Source of the DNA: Balneatrix alpica DSM 16621 | GTDB lineage: Bacteria > Pseudomonadota > Gammaproteobacteria > Pseudomonadales > Balneatricaceae | Direction: 5' to 3' | DNA: 64,000 bases | Assembly: GCF_000619885.1 (NCBI RefSeq) | Contig: NZ_JHUZ01000011.1 | Coordinates: 62,001 to 126,000, forward strand | Shown here: piece after piece, positions 18,067-29,079 of the stretch | Position numbering within the stretch: position 1 is the first letter of the stretch | How the letters are laid out: each line of letters starts with the position of its first letter | Translations under genes and position numbers: made by a program | Notes under the pieces: generated by a model | The model's database searches: none | What the model saw: the letters and a program-made list of their open reading frames with translations, nothing else | What the model was told of the DNA's origin: nothing

Positions 18067-18912
18067 ATGCAAGAAGACCGATCGGGGAGTAGTAAGTCCT
18101 GGTTGGAACGTCTGGCGCAAGCCTTTAGTGATGACGATCCCCGGGACAGAAGCGAACTGCTCGAAATCCTCCGCAATGCCACCCGAGCACAACTGATTGA
18201 CCATGACGCCCTGCAGATTATTGAAGGCGCCATGCGAGTGGGTGACATGCAAGTGAGGGAAATTATGATTCCACGCTCCAAGATCACCGTCGTGAATATT
18301 GACGAATCTTGGCAGCAATTCCTGCCACGTATCATTGAAACCGCCCACTCCCGTTACCCGGTCATTGGCGAAAACCTCAATGATCTGCGCGGCATCCTAC
18401 TAGCCAAAGACCTGCTCAAGTGCCTGCTGGATGGCGGCCTGGATAATCTCAACCTTGAGTCTATCCTGCGCCCCGTGACGGTGGTACCGGAAAGCAAGCG
18501 TCTGAATGTGCTACTCAAAGAGTTTCAAGATAGCCGCCATCACATGGCAATGGTCGTGGATGAGTACGGCAGCACCGCCGGTCTTATCACCATTGAAGAT
18601 GTGCTAGAGCAAATCGTTGGTGACATCGAAGACGAGCATGATGCGGAAGATCCAGAAGAAGCGCACATCAAGTCGATCGGTAACGCCCAGTTTATCGTCC
18701 GCGCCCTGACCCCCATTGAAGACTTCAATGAATTCTTCAAGGTCGAGTTTGCCGATGATGAATACGACACTATCGGTGGTCTGGTCACCCAAACCTTTGG
18801 CCGCATGCCACAACGGGATGAGACCGTCACCATCGAGGATTTCACCTTTAAGGTACTGAGCGCGGACAATCGCCGTATCCGCCTCTTGCAAGTGTCCCCT
18901 CCCAAGCCTTAA
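18067..18912 (+). CDS. corC: CorC/HlyC family CBS-domain protein (magnesium/cobalt efflux)
   Basis: A 281-residue cytoplasmic protein (YbeX/CorC) with two CBS domains (from MRVGDMQVREIMIPRSKITV near residue 57 to about 185) and a C-terminal CorC/HlyC transporter-associated domain (AQFIVRALTPIEDFNEFF to the end). The family is tied to Mg/Co efflux and, through its ybeZYX neighbours, to ribosome function. It lacks a membrane domain, as usual for this short form. It follows ybeY by 11 bases. Confidence 0.93.
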   Translation: MQEDRSGSSKSWLERLAQAFSDDDPRDRSELLEILRNATRAQLIDHDALQIIEGAMRVGDMQVREIMIPRSKITVVNIDESWQQFLPRIIETAHSRYPVIGENLNDLRGILLAKDLLKCLLDGGLDNLNLESILRPVTVVPESKRLNVLLKEFQDSRHHMAMVVDEYGSTAGLITIEDVLEQIVGDIEDEHDAEDPEEAHIKSIGNAQFIVRALTPIEDFNEFFKVEFADDEYDTIGGLVTQTFGRMPQRDETVTIEDFTFKVLSADNRRIRLLQVSPPKP

Positions 18913-18984
18913 GGTGTGAAGCGCCCGGGCTCCATGTAGCCCGGGTACGGTGACCGGAAGGTTCCGTTCAGGCATTCACCCGGT

Positions 18985-20505
18985 ATGGATAACCCTATGC
19001 ATCCGACCCTGCACCAGCGCCTGCAAGGCCCTCAGGGCGCCCTTCTCTGTCTGTTAGCGGGCCTCATTTACCCCCTGGCTTTTGCTCCCTTTAGCCTCTG
19101 GCCTCTGGCCTTTATTAGCCCCATGTTACTGCTAGCCGCCCTGGTGGCCAGCCCCAGCCCTCGCCATAGTGCTCTGCGCGGCTGGTTATTTGGCCTCGGG
19201 GTGTTTGGCTTTGGTACCTCCTGGGTCTGGATCAGCATGACCCGCTATGGCGGCACTCCCCCTGCCCTGGCCACCCTGCTCACAGCATTATTCTCAATGG
19301 CAATGGCCTTGTTTTTTACCCTCTCCACCTGGCTATTCCATCGCTTACGCGGCCAACGCCTGCTGTATTTGAGCTTTCCTGCCATCTGGGTCGGTCAGGA
19401 AGTCTTACGCTCTTATCTGTTTGGCGGCTTTCCCTGGTTGCTCAGTGGCTATGCCCTACTGGATACCTGGTGGCAGGGCTGGGCTCCGGTGGTGGGCATC
19501 TATGGCCTGGGCCTGATTACCAGCCTGGCGGCGGTGACACTGTATTACTGGGCGCGTGCCCCCCGGCAGCAACTCAGCTCCTTATTGTGGCTACTCCCCC
19601 TGGCACTCTCGGGCCTGGCCCTGCAACAAGTCAGCTGGACCAGCCCCAGCAGCAAGCATCCTTTACCGGTGCGTCTGGTACAGGGCAACGTCGATCAACA
19701 GATCAAATGGAATGAAGAACAGTTACTGCCCACCCTGGAGCACTATGAACAGCTGACCCGGCAGAACTGGCAACAGCCGCGCTTGGTGGTCTGGCCGGAG
19801 ACCGCGGTACCTGCCCTGCTCAACAGTATTTATCCACGCCTGGAACCTTTTGCCGGCCAGCTCTATCAGCGCCATAGTGCGCTGATTACGGGAGTCCCCA
19901 CCCGCAGCGAAACAGAAGGCGAACGGCGTTTCCATAACAGTCTGGTAGTGCTGGGCGAAGGCTTAGGGCTGTACCATAAGCGCCACCTGGTACCCTTTGG
20001 CGAGTACGTGCCGCTGGAACAATGGTTGCGTGGGGTGATTGCCTTCTTTGACTTACCGATGTCCGCCTTCAGTGCCGGAGCCCCTCAGCAGCCACCGCTA
20101 GAAGCAATGGGCTATCAGATTGGCGCCAGTATCTGCTATGAAGTGGCCTACCCGCGTCTGATGCGTCAGAGCGCCCTCAGCGCGGACCTGTTGCTGACCG
20201 TGAGCAATGACACCTGGTTCGGCGACTCCTTAGCCCGCTATCAACATTTGCAGATTGCCCGTATGCGCGCCCTGGAAAGTGGCCGTCCGCTGATTCGCGC
20301 CACTAACGACGGCCTCACCGCGGTGATTGATCACCAGGGTCAAATCGGCGCCCAGCTCGCGCCCTTCAGTCCCGGCATTCTTGATGCGGTGATTGAGCCC
20401 CGGGCGGGGTTAACCCCCTACATTCGCTGGGGCGACTGGCCAATCTGGGCCCTTGCCACCCTGTTATTGCTGCTGAGTCGCTGGCCTCGCCGCCCGCGCA
20501 CTTAA
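18985..20505 (+). CDS. lnt: Apolipoprotein N-acyltransferase
   Basis: Lnt adds the third acyl chain to lipoproteins in the inner membrane, the step needed for Lol sorting. The 506-residue protein has five or more N-terminal membrane segments (for example GALLCLLAGLIYPLAFAPF) and a periplasmic nitrilase-like domain. The catalytic triad is visible: Glu in VVWPETAVPALL (near 272), Lys in YHKRHLVPFGEYVPLE (near 331) and Cys in GASICYEVAYP (near 385). A last membrane helix follows (WPIWALATLLLLL). A second in-frame ATG at 18997 is an equally possible start. It ends the miaB-lnt run. Confidence 0.96.
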   Translation: MDNPMHPTLHQRLQGPQGALLCLLAGLIYPLAFAPFSLWPLAFISPMLLLAALVASPSPRHSALRGWLFGLGVFGFGTSWVWISMTRYGGTPPALATLLTALFSMAMALFFTLSTWLFHRLRGQRLLYLSFPAIWVGQEVLRSYLFGGFPWLLSGYALLDTWWQGWAPVVGIYGLGLITSLAAVTLYYWARAPRQQLSSLLWLLPLALSGLALQQVSWTSPSSKHPLPVRLVQGNVDQQIKWNEEQLLPTLEHYEQLTRQNWQQPRLVVWPETAVPALLNSIYPRLEPFAGQLYQRHSALITGVPTRSETEGERRFHNSLVVLGEGLGLYHKRHLVPFGEYVPLEQWLRGVIAFFDLPMSAFSAGAPQQPPLEAMGYQIGASICYEVAYPRLMRQSALSADLLLTVSNDTWFGDSLARYQHLQIARMRALESGRPLIRATNDGLTAVIDHQGQIGAQLAPFSPGILDAVIEPRAGLTPYIRWGDWPIWALATLLLLLSRWPRRPRT

Positions 20506-20536
20506 CCGTCACAAACCATAAAAAACGCCACAAAAA

Positions 20537-20560
20537 AGCCCGACCTCAAGAGGTCGGGCT
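20537..20560 (-). terminator. Rho-independent terminator of the agl-malK operon
   Basis: AGCCCGACCTC and GAGGTCGGGCT form an 11-bp stem with a 2-base centre. On the minus strand it is followed by six T residues, so it should end transcription from malK. It also lies between convergent lnt and malK and may block read-through from lnt. Confidence 0.85.
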
Positions 20561-20620
20561 CAACATGGCACCCTGATCAACAGAGTTCATTGCAACGACA
20601 AATCCCAGCACCTGCAACTA

Positions 20621-21730
20621 TCAGCAGGGATGCTTACGCAGCAGCGGCTCACACACAGCCCCATCGGGTAGAAAGAGATGGGCATGCTGGAGATCAATAC
20701 CGATACGGTAGCTCTCCCCTTCCTGCACACTCGCATTTCCCGAACGGCGCACGGTCAAACCGGCCTCACAGCCGGGAGCATCCAGATAAATCAGGGTCTG
20801 ATCACCTAAGCGCTCCACCACATTAACCTGCCCCGACAGGCTGTACTCCGAAGCCTCCAGGCTAACAAAGTGCTCGGGGCGCAAGCCCAGTAGCGCAGCC
20901 CCACCTTGACTTAAGTGGCTGCCATCCACTGCTAACGGCAGAATCTGTCCATCCGGCAGGCGCACCTGCACACCACCAGCATCAATCTTCTCCACCTGCA
21001 CCTGGATAAAGTTCATCATCGGCGAGCCAATAAAGCCGGCAACAAAACGATTGGCGGGATAGTGATACAGCTCCAGCGGCTTGCCCACCTGGGCAATACG
21101 TCCACTATCCAGCACCACGATCTTATCCGCCATGGTCATCGCTTCCACCTGATCATGGGTGACATAGATCATGGTGGCCTGCAGTCGCTTATGCAGCTTG
21201 GCAATCTCGATCCGCATCTGTACCCGCAGGGCCGCATCCAGGTTAGACAGCGGCTCATCAAACAGAAATACCTGGGGTTCCCGCACCATGGTGCGACCAA
21301 TGGCCACCCGCTGCCGTTGACCACCGGATAAGTCCTTGGGTTTTCGGGCCAGCAAGTGGGTCAGTTGCAGAATCTCCGCCGCCTGTTGCACCCGTTGGTC
21401 AATCTCCGCCTGCTTGACCTTGGCCAGCTTCAAACCAAAAGCCATGTTCTCCGCCACGCTCAGGTGCGGATAAAGCGCGTAAGACTGAAACACCATCCCC
21501 ACCGAGCGCTCCATTGGCGGCTTATCGTTCACCCGTTCGCTGCCGATATAAAGATCGCCGGAGGTGATATCTTCCAGTCCGGCAATCACCCGAAGCAGGG
21601 TGGATTTGCCACAGCCAGAAGGCCCAACAAAGACCACAAACTCACCCTGCTCAATCTCCAGATTAATGTCCTTAGAGATAGGGATCCCGTTGTAGCTCTT
21701 GCAGATATTCTTCAGTCTTACACTCGCCAT
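20621..21730 (-). CDS. malK: Maltose/maltodextrin ABC transporter ATP-binding protein MalK
   Basis: A 369-residue ABC ATPase of the CUT1 sugar group that powers MalFG. Seen: Walker [10 protein letters not shown] (near residue 36), Q loop in [18 protein letters not shown], signature LSGGQRQR (near 134), Walker [14 protein letters not shown], switch His in [14 protein letters not shown], and the C-terminal regulatory OB-fold region ([20 protein letters not shown] onward) typical of MalK/UgpC. It is transcribed after the GH13 glucosidase, not with malEFG, but one system is the simplest reading. In E. coli MalK restrains MalT; the same could hold here. Confidence 0.9.
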   Translation of the reverse strand: MASVRLKNICKSYNGIPISKDINLEIEQGEFVVFVGPSGCGKSTLLRVIAGLEDITSGDLYIGSERVNDKPPMERSVGMVFQSYALYPHLSVAENMAFGLKLAKVKQAEIDQRVQQAAEILQLTHLLARKPKDLSGGQRQRVAIGRTMVREPQVFLFDEPLSNLDAALRVQMRIEIAKLHKRLQATMIYVTHDQVEAMTMADKIVVLDSGRIAQVGKPLELYHYPANRFVAGFIGSPMMNFIQVQVEKIDAGGVQVRLPDGQILPLAVDGSHLSQGGAALLGLRPEHFVSLEASEYSLSGQVNVVERLGDQTLIYLDAPGCEAGLTVRRSGNASVQEGESYRIGIDLQHAHLFLPDGAVCEPLLRKHPC

Positions 21731-21770
21731 CTTGTTCTCACTTCTTATCTTGGCGCCAGGCTAAGGCGTG

Positions 21771-23399
21771 TTATTCGGCCAGGCTAACAATGGCCACCCC
21801 AAATGCAGGCAGGTTAAGCTGCTGTCCCTGCAATTTGCCCGTCACACAGGCCGGCAAATCAGAGAGGTTGCTCACTGCTTGGGTTAACGCCCAAGTCTGT
21901 TCCTGCTCGGTAAAGTTCAACGCCACCAGCAAGCGCTGGCCAGCCCCTGCGCGCTGATACAGCAAGCAGCCCTCGGGAGCCGCCAGGAACTGAATACCAC
22001 CCTGAATCAGGGCGGGCTGTTGACGCCGCCAGGCCAGAAAATCGCGGTAGGCATTTAACACCGAATCCGCCACCTGATCCTGCTGATCCACCGCCAACTC
22101 CAGATGTGAACTCACCACTGGCAACCAGGGCTCTGCCTGGGAAAAGCCGGCATGGGGTTGATTAGCCTGCCAAGGCATTGGTGTGCGGCAACCATCCCGC
22201 CCTTTAAATTCCGGCCAGAAACGAATGCCGTAGGGATCCACCAGCTGATCAAAGCTCAACTCGGCTTCCGGCAACGCCAACTCCTCTCCCTGATACAGAC
22301 AAACACTGCCGCGCAGGGTAAGTAATAACTGCATAAAGAGTTTGGCTTGAGCGGGATTCGCCGAGTTCAGTCCCCAGCGGCTCATCACCCGTACCACATC
22401 GTGGTTACCGCTTGACCAGCAGGGCCAACCATCCCCCAACCCCGCTTCAATGGTTTCGATGGTATGGCGAATAAAGGCCGGACTGCATTGCTCGGTAAGG
22501 AAATCAAAGGAATAAGCCATATGCAGCTTATCGCCCCCAGAGGTGTACTCCGCCATGGTGCGCAGGGAGAAGTCACAACCAATCTCTCCCACCGTGGTAC
22601 TACCGGGGAACTCATCCATCAGTGCCCGCACTTGCTGCAGGAAGCCGATGTTCTCCGGCTGTGTCTTGTCATAAAGATGGCGTTGATAACCATAAGGATT
22701 ATCAGGGCGCACACCGATGGCACCACTGCGGATCTCCTCATTGGCCGGATTCGAACGCAACAACTTGTCGTGGAAGAAGAAGTTAGCGGTATCCAAACGG
22801 AAACCATCCACCCCTCGCTCCAGCCAGAAGCGCATCACATCCAGCATCGCCTCCACCACCTGCGGGTTATGGAAGTTCAAATCCGGCTGACTGGAGAGAA
22901 AGTTATGCAGGTAATACTGCTTGCGACGGCTATCCCAGCTCCAGGCCGAGCCGCCAAACACTGACAACCAGTTATTCGGTGGCGTGCCATCGGCCTGAGG
23001 ATCGGCCCACACATACCAGTCCGCCTTGGGGTTATCACGACTGCTACGGCTTTGCTCAAACCAGGGATGCTGATCTGAGGTGTGACTCAACACCTGATCA
23101 ATCACCACCTTCAGGCCACGCTGATGGGCCTGTTGCACCAGGTTATCGAAATCCGCCAGGGTGCCGAACAGGGGGTCAATATCCTTGTAATTGGAAACGT
23201 CATAGCCAAAATCGCGCATGGGCGAGGTAAAGATCGGCGAGATCCAGATGGCATCCACGTTCAGCCCGGCGATGTAATCGAGCTTAGCGGTAATACCGGG
23301 CAAATCCCCCACACCGTCGTTGTTTGCGTCCATAAAAGAGCGTGGATAGATCTGGTAGATCACCCCACCACGCCACCAGTCAAGGTTAGCCTTATCCAT
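21771..23399 (-). CDS. GH13 alpha-glucosidase (cytoplasmic)
   Basis: A 542-residue glycoside hydrolase family 13 enzyme of the oligo-1,6-/alpha-1,4-glucosidase branch, opening WWRGGVIYQIYPRSFMDANN. No signal peptide is present, so it should split imported maltose or maltodextrin to glucose in the cytoplasm. Catalytic residues are visible: nucleophile Asp in DGFRLDTANFF (near 200), acid/base Glu in TTVGEIGCDF (near 271) and transition-state Asp in SSGNHDVVRV (near 331); VIDQVLSHTSDQHPWF holds conserved region I. It sits 40 bases upstream of malK with MalT-like boxes before it. No malP or malQ is in the window, so this enzyme may carry the intracellular step. The linkage preference cannot be fixed from sequence. 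Confidence 0.92.
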   Translation of the reverse strand: MDKANLDWWRGGVIYQIYPRSFMDANNDGVGDLPGITAKLDYIAGLNVDAIWISPIFTSPMRDFGYDVSNYKDIDPLFGTLADFDNLVQQAHQRGLKVVIDQVLSHTSDQHPWFEQSRSSRDNPKADWYVWADPQADGTPPNNWLSVFGGSAWSWDSRRKQYYLHNFLSSQPDLNFHNPQVVEAMLDVMRFWLERGVDGFRLDTANFFFHDKLLRSNPANEEIRSGAIGVRPDNPYGYQRHLYDKTQPENIGFLQQVRALMDEFPGSTTVGEIGCDFSLRTMAEYTSGGDKLHMAYSFDFLTEQCSPAFIRHTIETIEAGLGDGWPCWSSGNHDVVRVMSRWGLNSANPAQAKLFMQLLLTLRGSVCLYQGEELALPEAELSFDQLVDPYGIRFWPEFKGRDGCRTPMPWQANQPHAGFSQAEPWLPVVSSHLELAVDQQDQVADSVLNAYRDFLAWRRQQPALIQGGIQFLAAPEGCLLYQRAGAGQRLLVALNFTEQEQTWALTQAVSNLSDLPACVTGKLQGQQLNLPAFGVAIVSLAE

Positions 23400-23458
23400 A
23401 ATAGAACCCAGTTATCATGCTTGTGTGGCGTCATCATGAGCCAGTACGAGGCGCCTCA

Positions 23459-23502
23459 CATCCTCCCGAGCCAAAGCAGGTTTGGGCGTAGGGGGGTGGA
23501 GG
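23459..23502. promoter_or_regulatory. Two candidate MalT boxes upstream of the glucosidase-malK operon
   Basis: Compared with the E. coli MalT box GGGGA(T/G)GAGG, the minus strand of 23459-23468 reads CGGGAGGATG (8 of 10, core GGAGGA intact) and the plus strand of 23493-23502 reads GGGGTGGAGG (9 of 10). They lie 60-104 bases before the glucosidase start. The arrangement resembles that upstream of malE. Binding is inferred. Confidence 0.5.
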
Positions 23503-23533
23503 GCACGGGGGGCGTAGAGGGGCGTAGCAGCCC

Positions 23534-26431
23534 CTACTCCCCCTGAATTTTACTGAGCAGATCGCGCGCCAGGGCAATCGCCTCGCTGCGCTGAGTGATA
23601 TTAAGCTTCTGATACAGACTGCGAATATGCGTTTTGATAGTGGTGGCAGCCACCTTGAGATGGTCGGCAATTTGCTCGTTACTGAGCCCGGTGTGGATCA
23701 GACTCAACACCTGCCATTCCCGCCGGGTTAAGGGTGAGGTGCGAATCAGCTCCGGTACGTCCGGACGGTTGATAATGTCCTGAATCACCGCCTCATCCAG
23801 ATTAATTCGAATCGCCCGACTAAAGTCCCGCTGCTGCTGAGCCTGCTGCACCAAACGCTCGGCACGGTGGCGCGCCAGCTCATCCAGGTTGCCCTGCTGC
23901 AGCAAGGCTTTGAGCAGCATAATCAAGGGTTTACCCATCCGCAGGAAGCTGCCGAGGGCACCGGTTTGTGAGGCTAACTGCAAGGCTTCGGCCAGGTAGG
24001 CCAAGGCCGCTTCACGGCGATCCTGCTGCCAGGCACACTGGGCCTGGTAAATCAGATTGCGATTTTGATCCATCAGCAGCCCCTTTTGCTCAGCTTGGGC
24101 CTGAATCTGCTCCAATAGCTGCTGGGCTTCGCTCAATCGTCCCAGGCTTAAACAAGCCCTTACCCGATTGCGGGCATTACACTGGGTAAAGTGATTGACC
24201 GCCTCCTCCGCCAAAGGCGGCGCCAGGGTTAACCAATGGGAGATAGCATCCTGATCCTGCACCGCTTCCCAGTAACTCAGCAGGGTGGCATGGGCATTGG
24301 CAGTCCAGTCACTGTGATACTCACCGCTGGCCAGCATACGCTGGATTTTCTCCACATAGTCGGCACAGATCGCCTGCTTGCCACGGCTCTGGGCAATCTT
24401 GCCCAAGAGGGCATAGTTTTGCAGAAACCAGTGTTCCTCACGCCCTTCCATAATCTCCATCGCCCGCAGGGTGGCCTGCTCGGCGGTATCCAGGTTTTGC
24501 CATTCCCACAATACCTGGGCACGAATGCGATAAATAAACTCCAGGATCGGTAAGCGCTGAACCTGATGTTCCTGAGCATAGCTCAGTGCTTTTTCCTGCA
24601 GGTTATAGGCTTTTTGCAGGAAGCCTTTGGCGATCTGAATTTCAGATTGCTGAGCCAGGGTCCAGAGCACAATCTGGTGAGCATCCTGGCTGCGGGCCAG
24701 CTGCTCGGCTTCCTCCATACGCTGACGTGCTTCCTCCAGCTCACCACGGACAAAGGCCGCTTCCCCCAGCACTGAACAGGCCGCCGTACGTGAAGAACGC
24801 ATATGCTCTGGTTGTTGTGCCAGGGCGCGGGTAGCGAGTTTGATGGCTTGTTCGGTGTGGCCCTGATTCATCGCCACCTGGGCCCGCACCGCACTGAATT
24901 CGGCCTCGATACTCTCCCACTCCTCAGGCGAACAGCGCTGCTTCAAGCTCTGCTCGCCACGTTTGAGGAGTACCTCCACATCATCGAAGTGATACTGGGC
25001 CTGCAGGCTCCAGGCCTGCAATAACGTCAAAATAGGGGTGGCAGCGATCTGCTCCGGCGCCAGGGCATCAAGGCAGCCCTGCAGCACTTTAAACTCCGCC
25101 TGACGATAAAAGTGCCGCCCCCAGCTCAACAGCAGCTGCAAAATCCGCTCGGAGTCCTGGGCCGCTACCGCATGGCGGGCTGCCTCCTCTGGCACCCCCT
25201 GTACCAACCAGGCATCCGCCGCCCGTTGATGCAACCAGCGCAGACGCTCTCCCCCCAGGTGATGCAACTGATGCTGGAGAAAGTTGGCAAAGATCTGCTG
25301 GTAGCGGTACCACTGCCGTGCATTATCTAAAGGACGAATAAACAGCCCCAGGCGCTCCACCTGTTCCAGCTGACTCTGGCCAAAACGTCCTTCACTGACC
25401 TGACTCACCATGCTGGCATTAAAACGATCCAGCAAACCGGTGCAGAGTAGGAAGTCCCGTAGCTCCTCCCCCAGGCCGGCAAAGGCTTCTTCCTCAAGAA
25501 AGTCACGGATATAGCTATTGCCCAGGCTTAACTGCTCGGAAAAGGCATCGAAGCCCGCTTTAGTGGGAGCGCTCTGCACTGCCAATTGCAGTGCCGCCGG
25601 CCAGCCCTCAACCCGACGGTTTAGACGCTGAATCTGCTCACGGCTCAACTCATAGGGCAGACGCTGTTGGAAAAACTCCTGCGCCTCCTCATTGCTAAAA
25701 GCCAGGGTGGTCGCATCAATCTCCAACAGCTGACCATGCACCCGCAGTTGAGCAATGCCGATCGGCGGCAAGGTACGGCTAGCTATCGCCAAGGTTAAGG
25801 CCGGGGGACGATGCTTAAGCAGGAAGCGAATGCTCTGATGAATCGCCTCTGCCTGAATCAGATGGTAGTCATCCAACACCAACAGAACCGGATTACGTAA
25901 ACCTGCCAGCTCATTGAAGGCATGGGTAAAAAGTTCCTCCAGGCTGGCAAAACGACGCTGGTGTGCCAGCTCCAGGGTAACCGGCAAACCCTGACCACAG
26001 GCCTGGTGCAGACTGGAAAGTAAGTAAAGACCAAAGCGCTCAGCGTCATTATCGCTCTGGTCCAGGCTATACCAAGCGACTGGGTGATCCTGTTGGTCAG
26101 CCCAGCCCGCCAACAGGGTGGTTTTACCCGAACCCGCCGGCGCCCGCACCAGAATCAGGGCGTGATGCCCCAACTCCGCTTGCAGGATGTCATCAAAGCG
26201 GGTCCGCCATAACCAGTCATTGTGCAGTTCCGGCAGCTGAATTTTAGCCGGGATGAGTAACGCTTCAGGCACCCTTTCACTCCAGTTATCCCCAGGGGAG
26301 GTCCTGAGTATAGCCCTGTCCGCCGGGTAACTACCACGGGCCTGGGCCTGCAGTGCCTGACCAATAAAACTGGCGCTGGGCGAGACGGCTTCCGTCTGCC
26401 TAGGCCAAACGGAAGCGCCTGGCTTGTTCAC
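23534..26431 (-). CDS. malT: MalT-like LuxR-family ATP-dependent transcriptional activator
   Basis: A 965-residue STAND ATPase activator. In E. coli MalT binds ATP and maltotriose, oligomerises and activates mal promoters. Visible: [19 protein letters not shown] near residue 58, matching the start of MalT; Walker [10 protein letters not shown] at 98-105; Walker [11 protein letters not shown] near 190; a long helical repeat sensor region (about 420-860); and a C-terminal LuxR helix-turn-helix ([20 protein letters not shown], then [20 protein letters not shown]). Start is GTG 26431, with GGAG seven bases upstream inside the chemoreceptor gene, overlapping it by 32 bases. About 57 residues precede the usual MalT start. 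Position at the end of malEFG-mcp suggests cotranscription and self-activation. Confidence 0.88.
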   Translation of the reverse strand: MNKPGASVWPRQTEAVSPSASFIGQALQAQARGSYPADRAILRTSPGDNWSERVPEALLIPAKIQLPELHNDWLWRTRFDDILQAELGHHALILVRAPAGSGKTTLLAGWADQQDHPVAWYSLDQSDNDAERFGLYLLSSLHQACGQGLPVTLELAHQRRFASLEELFTHAFNELAGLRNPVLLVLDDYHLIQAEAIHQSIRFLLKHRPPALTLAIASRTLPPIGIAQLRVHGQLLEIDATTLAFSNEEAQEFFQQRLPYELSREQIQRLNRRVEGWPAALQLAVQSAPTKAGFDAFSEQLSLGNSYIRDFLEEEAFAGLGEELRDFLLCTGLLDRFNASMVSQVSEGRFGQSQLEQVERLGLFIRPLDNARQWYRYQQIFANFLQHQLHHLGGERLRWLHQRAADAWLVQGVPEEAARHAVAAQDSERILQLLLSWGRHFYRQAEFKVLQGCLDALAPEQIAATPILTLLQAWSLQAQYHFDDVEVLLKRGEQSLKQRCSPEEWESIEAEFSAVRAQVAMNQGHTEQAIKLATRALAQQPEHMRSSRTAACSVLGEAAFVRGELEEARQRMEEAEQLARSQDAHQIVLWTLAQQSEIQIAKGFLQKAYNLQEKALSYAQEHQVQRLPILEFIYRIRAQVLWEWQNLDTAEQATLRAMEIMEGREEHWFLQNYALLGKIAQSRGKQAICADYVEKIQRMLASGEYHSDWTANAHATLLSYWEAVQDQDAISHWLTLAPPLAEEAVNHFTQCNARNRVRACLSLGRLSEAQQLLEQIQAQAEQKGLLMDQNRNLIYQAQCAWQQDRREAALAYLAEALQLASQTGALGSFLRMGKPLIMLLKALLQQGNLDELARHRAERLVQQAQQQRDFSRAIRINLDEAVIQDIINRPDVPELIRTSPLTRREWQVLSLIHTGLSNEQIADHLKVAATTIKTHIRSLYQKLNITQRSEAIALARDLLSKIQGE

Positions 26432-28157
26432 GGAGTAACTCCACTCGTTGGGCCAACTGTTGGCCTTCGCTTAGGTAACTTTGCGCCTGCTGACGGATTC
26501 CGCCGATGCGCTCGCTCAGGTTGTGGATACTGTGGTCAATGTTATTAGCAGCCTGTTGTTGCTCGCGGGAGCCCTGGGCAATGGCCTGGTTGCCTTCACT
26601 AATGCGGGCTACCGCGGCACTGATATGAGCCAACGCCTCGCTGGCCTGTTCCGCCTGAGTTCGCCCCTGTAACGCCAACTTGCGACTGCTATTAATGGCT
26701 TCGGCCGCTGCTTGGGCATCCTGTTGCAGACTCTGCACCATCTGCTGGATTTCCTCGGTGGAGCCTCCCGTACGCTGAGCCAGGCCACGCACCTCATCAG
26801 CCACCACGGCAAAGCCACGCCCCTGCTCACCGGCTCTGGCGGCTTCAATCGCCGCATTGAGGGCCAACAGGTTGGTTTGCTCGGAAATACCGCGAATCAC
26901 ATCCAGCACCGAACCGATCGACTGGGAGCGCTGCGCCAGGCGCTGCATCACTTCGCTGGCGGCATCCACCTGGGCCGCCATATTGAGCATCGCTTCCACA
27001 CTGGCACGAATAATCGCCGCCCCCTGCTCAGTCGCGCTGCTGGCCTGCTCGGCACTCGCCAGGCAATGCTGGCCCTGATCGGCGATCACCTGGGAGGTAG
27101 CACTGAGTTGACCACTGGCGCTGGCGACCTGCTCGACTTCAGCATCCTGGGCCTGAACCAGCTGACCTATCCGCTCCCCCGCCGCCACACTGTGACGGGC
27201 GCCCTCACCCAGCTCCTCGGCCAGCCGCTGCAAGGTCTCAATGATGCTGGCAAAGCTGTCCTGCATTTGATTAAACGCCCCCGCCATTTGCCCCAGCTCA
27301 TCCCGCCGCGATACCGGCATGCGCAGGCCCAGGTGTTGCTCGGCACTACTGCGCTGTAACACCGCAGCGAAGGCTCGCAGCGGCTGCATCACCATCCGAT
27401 TCAGCAAGGCTCCCAAGGCGAGTGCCAGAACCAGAGCGATCACTCCCGCTGCCACGAGCCAGCCCAATCCTTGCTGCAGCAGAGTGCGCACCTGCAAACT
27501 CAGCTGAGCCACCTGCTCACTGGCCTGCAGGGCCTGCTGCAAACGTTGGTCGAGGCGCTGGCGCGCCTGTTCCGCCTCTTGCCCAAGGCGCTCACGCAGG
27601 CTGAGCAGTTGTTGCTGCATCAACTGCGCCTGCTCCCTCGCCCCGGTCAACAGGGAGGCCCCCAGAGAAGAGCCCTTGCGGGAGAACTCCAGCGCCTTAG
27701 GCATCATCTGCTGATACTGACTCAAGGGCTGCGCCAGCGTCTGCAGATCAGCCGCCAATTCAGGCTGCAACAGGGCCTGTTGCCACTCCTGTTGCAAGGC
27801 AGCGAGCTGCGCATTACCCGCCTCTTCCGACTCCAGCAAGCTGGTCAGGCCGGCATCCAGATGCAGTGCCAACATGGTGGACAAACGGGTTTGCAGTGAC
27901 TGCACCAAGGCTAACTGCCCCTGCAATTGCTGCTGGCGTTGCAACGCCTGGGTCTGCTCACCTAGCGCCTGCTGCTGCAGCATGACCTGGCGCTCCTGAC
28001 TCTGGGCTGCGGCGCCAATGCTGTGCTGCAACCCGCCCTGGCTCAGCAACAGCAGCAGGATCAACAAGACAAAGACCAGGCTCAGGCCCCAGATTTTGGC
28101 GGCGAGGGAAGCCCTGACCTGCTGCCTGGGCAGCAAGCCGAATTGAGCGGATGACAT
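26400..28157 (-). CDS. Methyl-accepting chemotaxis protein in the mal operon
   Basis: A 585-residue transmembrane chemoreceptor. From the ATG at 28157 (GGAG eight bases upstream, 13 bases after the malG stop) it shows a membrane helix ([16 protein letters not shown], about 24-40), a roughly 190-residue helical, glutamine-rich periplasmic domain, a second membrane helix ([20 protein letters not shown]), a HAMP region ([15 protein letters not shown]) and a signalling tip with the CheA/CheW hairpin ([20 protein letters not shown], then [17 protein letters not shown]). No NWETF-type C-terminal tether is present. Its place between malG and malT suggests it senses maltodextrin, directly or through loaded MalE, as Tar does in E. 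coli. The ligand is inference. Confidence 0.92.
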   Translation of the reverse strand: MSSAQFGLLPRQQVRASLAAKIWGLSLVFVLLILLLLLSQGGLQHSIGAAAQSQERQVMLQQQALGEQTQALQRQQQLQGQLALVQSLQTRLSTMLALHLDAGLTSLLESEEAGNAQLAALQQEWQQALLQPELAADLQTLAQPLSQYQQMMPKALEFSRKGSSLGASLLTGAREQAQLMQQQLLSLRERLGQEAEQARQRLDQRLQQALQASEQVAQLSLQVRTLLQQGLGWLVAAGVIALVLALALGALLNRMVMQPLRAFAAVLQRSSAEQHLGLRMPVSRRDELGQMAGAFNQMQDSFASIIETLQRLAEELGEGARHSVAAGERIGQLVQAQDAEVEQVASASGQLSATSQVIADQGQHCLASAEQASSATEQGAAIIRASVEAMLNMAAQVDAASEVMQRLAQRSQSIGSVLDVIRGISEQTNLLALNAAIEAARAGEQGRGFAVVADEVRGLAQRTGGSTEEIQQMVQSLQQDAQAAAEAINSSRKLALQGRTQAEQASEALAHISAAVARISEGNQAIAQGSREQQQAANNIDHSIHNLSERIGGIRQQAQSYLSEGQQLAQRVELLREQARRFRLA

Positions 28158-28170
28158 AGGGGGAACTCCG

Positions 28171-29061
28171 TTAGCCTTTGACACCACCAGCGGTCAAACC
28201 ACTGACTATCCACTTCTGGCAGTAGAGGAATATCAACGTAATCGGCAAACCAGAGAGCACCGCCGCCGCGGCAAAGTCGCCCCAGAGATAATTCTGTTTA
28301 TAGAGATATTGCTTGGCTCCCACCGCCAGGGTGAGCTTGTCGACATCGTGGAGCAGCACCGATGCGATCGGGTACTCGGTGATGGTACCGATAAAGGCCA
28401 GGATAAAGACCACCGCCAGAATCGGCACCGACAGGGGTAGCAGTATGTAGAGGAAAGCCTGCCAGGTGGTGGCGCCATCGACAATCGCCGCCTCCTCCAA
28501 CGAACCATCGATGCTTTCAAAGTACCCCTTGATGGTCCAGATATGCAGGGCTACTCCCCCCAGAGAGGCCAACACCAGAGCACCATGGGTATTCACCCCC
28601 AACCAGCTGACATACTGCCCCAGCTGATCAAACAGGGCATAGATCGCCACCAGCGACAACACCGGCGGAAACATCTGAAAGATCAGCATGCCATTAAGCA
28701 GCAGGCTTTTACGGGCAAAACGCATGCGGGCAAACGCATAGGCCGCCGTGGTGGAGAGCAGCAGAATAAAGACCGAGGAGATAAAGGCGACCTTCACCGA
28801 GTTCCACAACCATAACAGCACTGGAAAAGGTGGCTGGGCTACGCTGCCATCGGCATAGGTATAGGGAAAGCCCAGCGCCAACGCCCAGTGCTCCAAGGAT
28901 GGATTCTCCGGCAGCAGGCTGCCGGTGGCGAAGTTACCGGTGCGAAAGGAGATGGAAATCACCATCAACAACGGAAACAGAATCAAGGCGATAAACCCGA
29001 GCAGGCCCAGGTGGGATAGCCAGACCCGATACTTCACAGAGCGGGGTTGTACCATTGCCAT
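28171..29061 (-). CDS. malG: Maltose/maltodextrin ABC transporter permease MalG
   Basis: A 296-residue inner-membrane permease with six predicted helices, partner of MalF. It begins with a membrane helix ([20 protein letters not shown]) and carries the EAA loop that docks on MalK ([20 protein letters not shown]). The ending [11 protein letters not shown] resembles the MalG C-terminal tail that contacts MalK. It is 18 bases after malF and 13 bases before the chemoreceptor start. Confidence 0.94.
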   Translation of the reverse strand: MAMVQPRSVKYRVWLSHLGLLGFIALILFPLLMVISISFRTGNFATGSLLPENPSLEHWALALGFPYTYADGSVAQPPFPVLLWLWNSVKVAFISSVFILLLSTTAAYAFARMRFARKSLLLNGMLIFQMFPPVLSLVAIYALFDQLGQYVSWLGVNTHGALVLASLGGVALHIWTIKGYFESIDGSLEEAAIVDGATTWQAFLYILLPLSVPILAVVFILAFIGTITEYPIASVLLHDVDKLTLAVGAKQYLYKQNYLWGDFAAAAVLSGLPITLIFLYCQKWIVSGLTAGGVKG

Positions 29062-29079
29062 CTTATTGAGACTCCCTGG

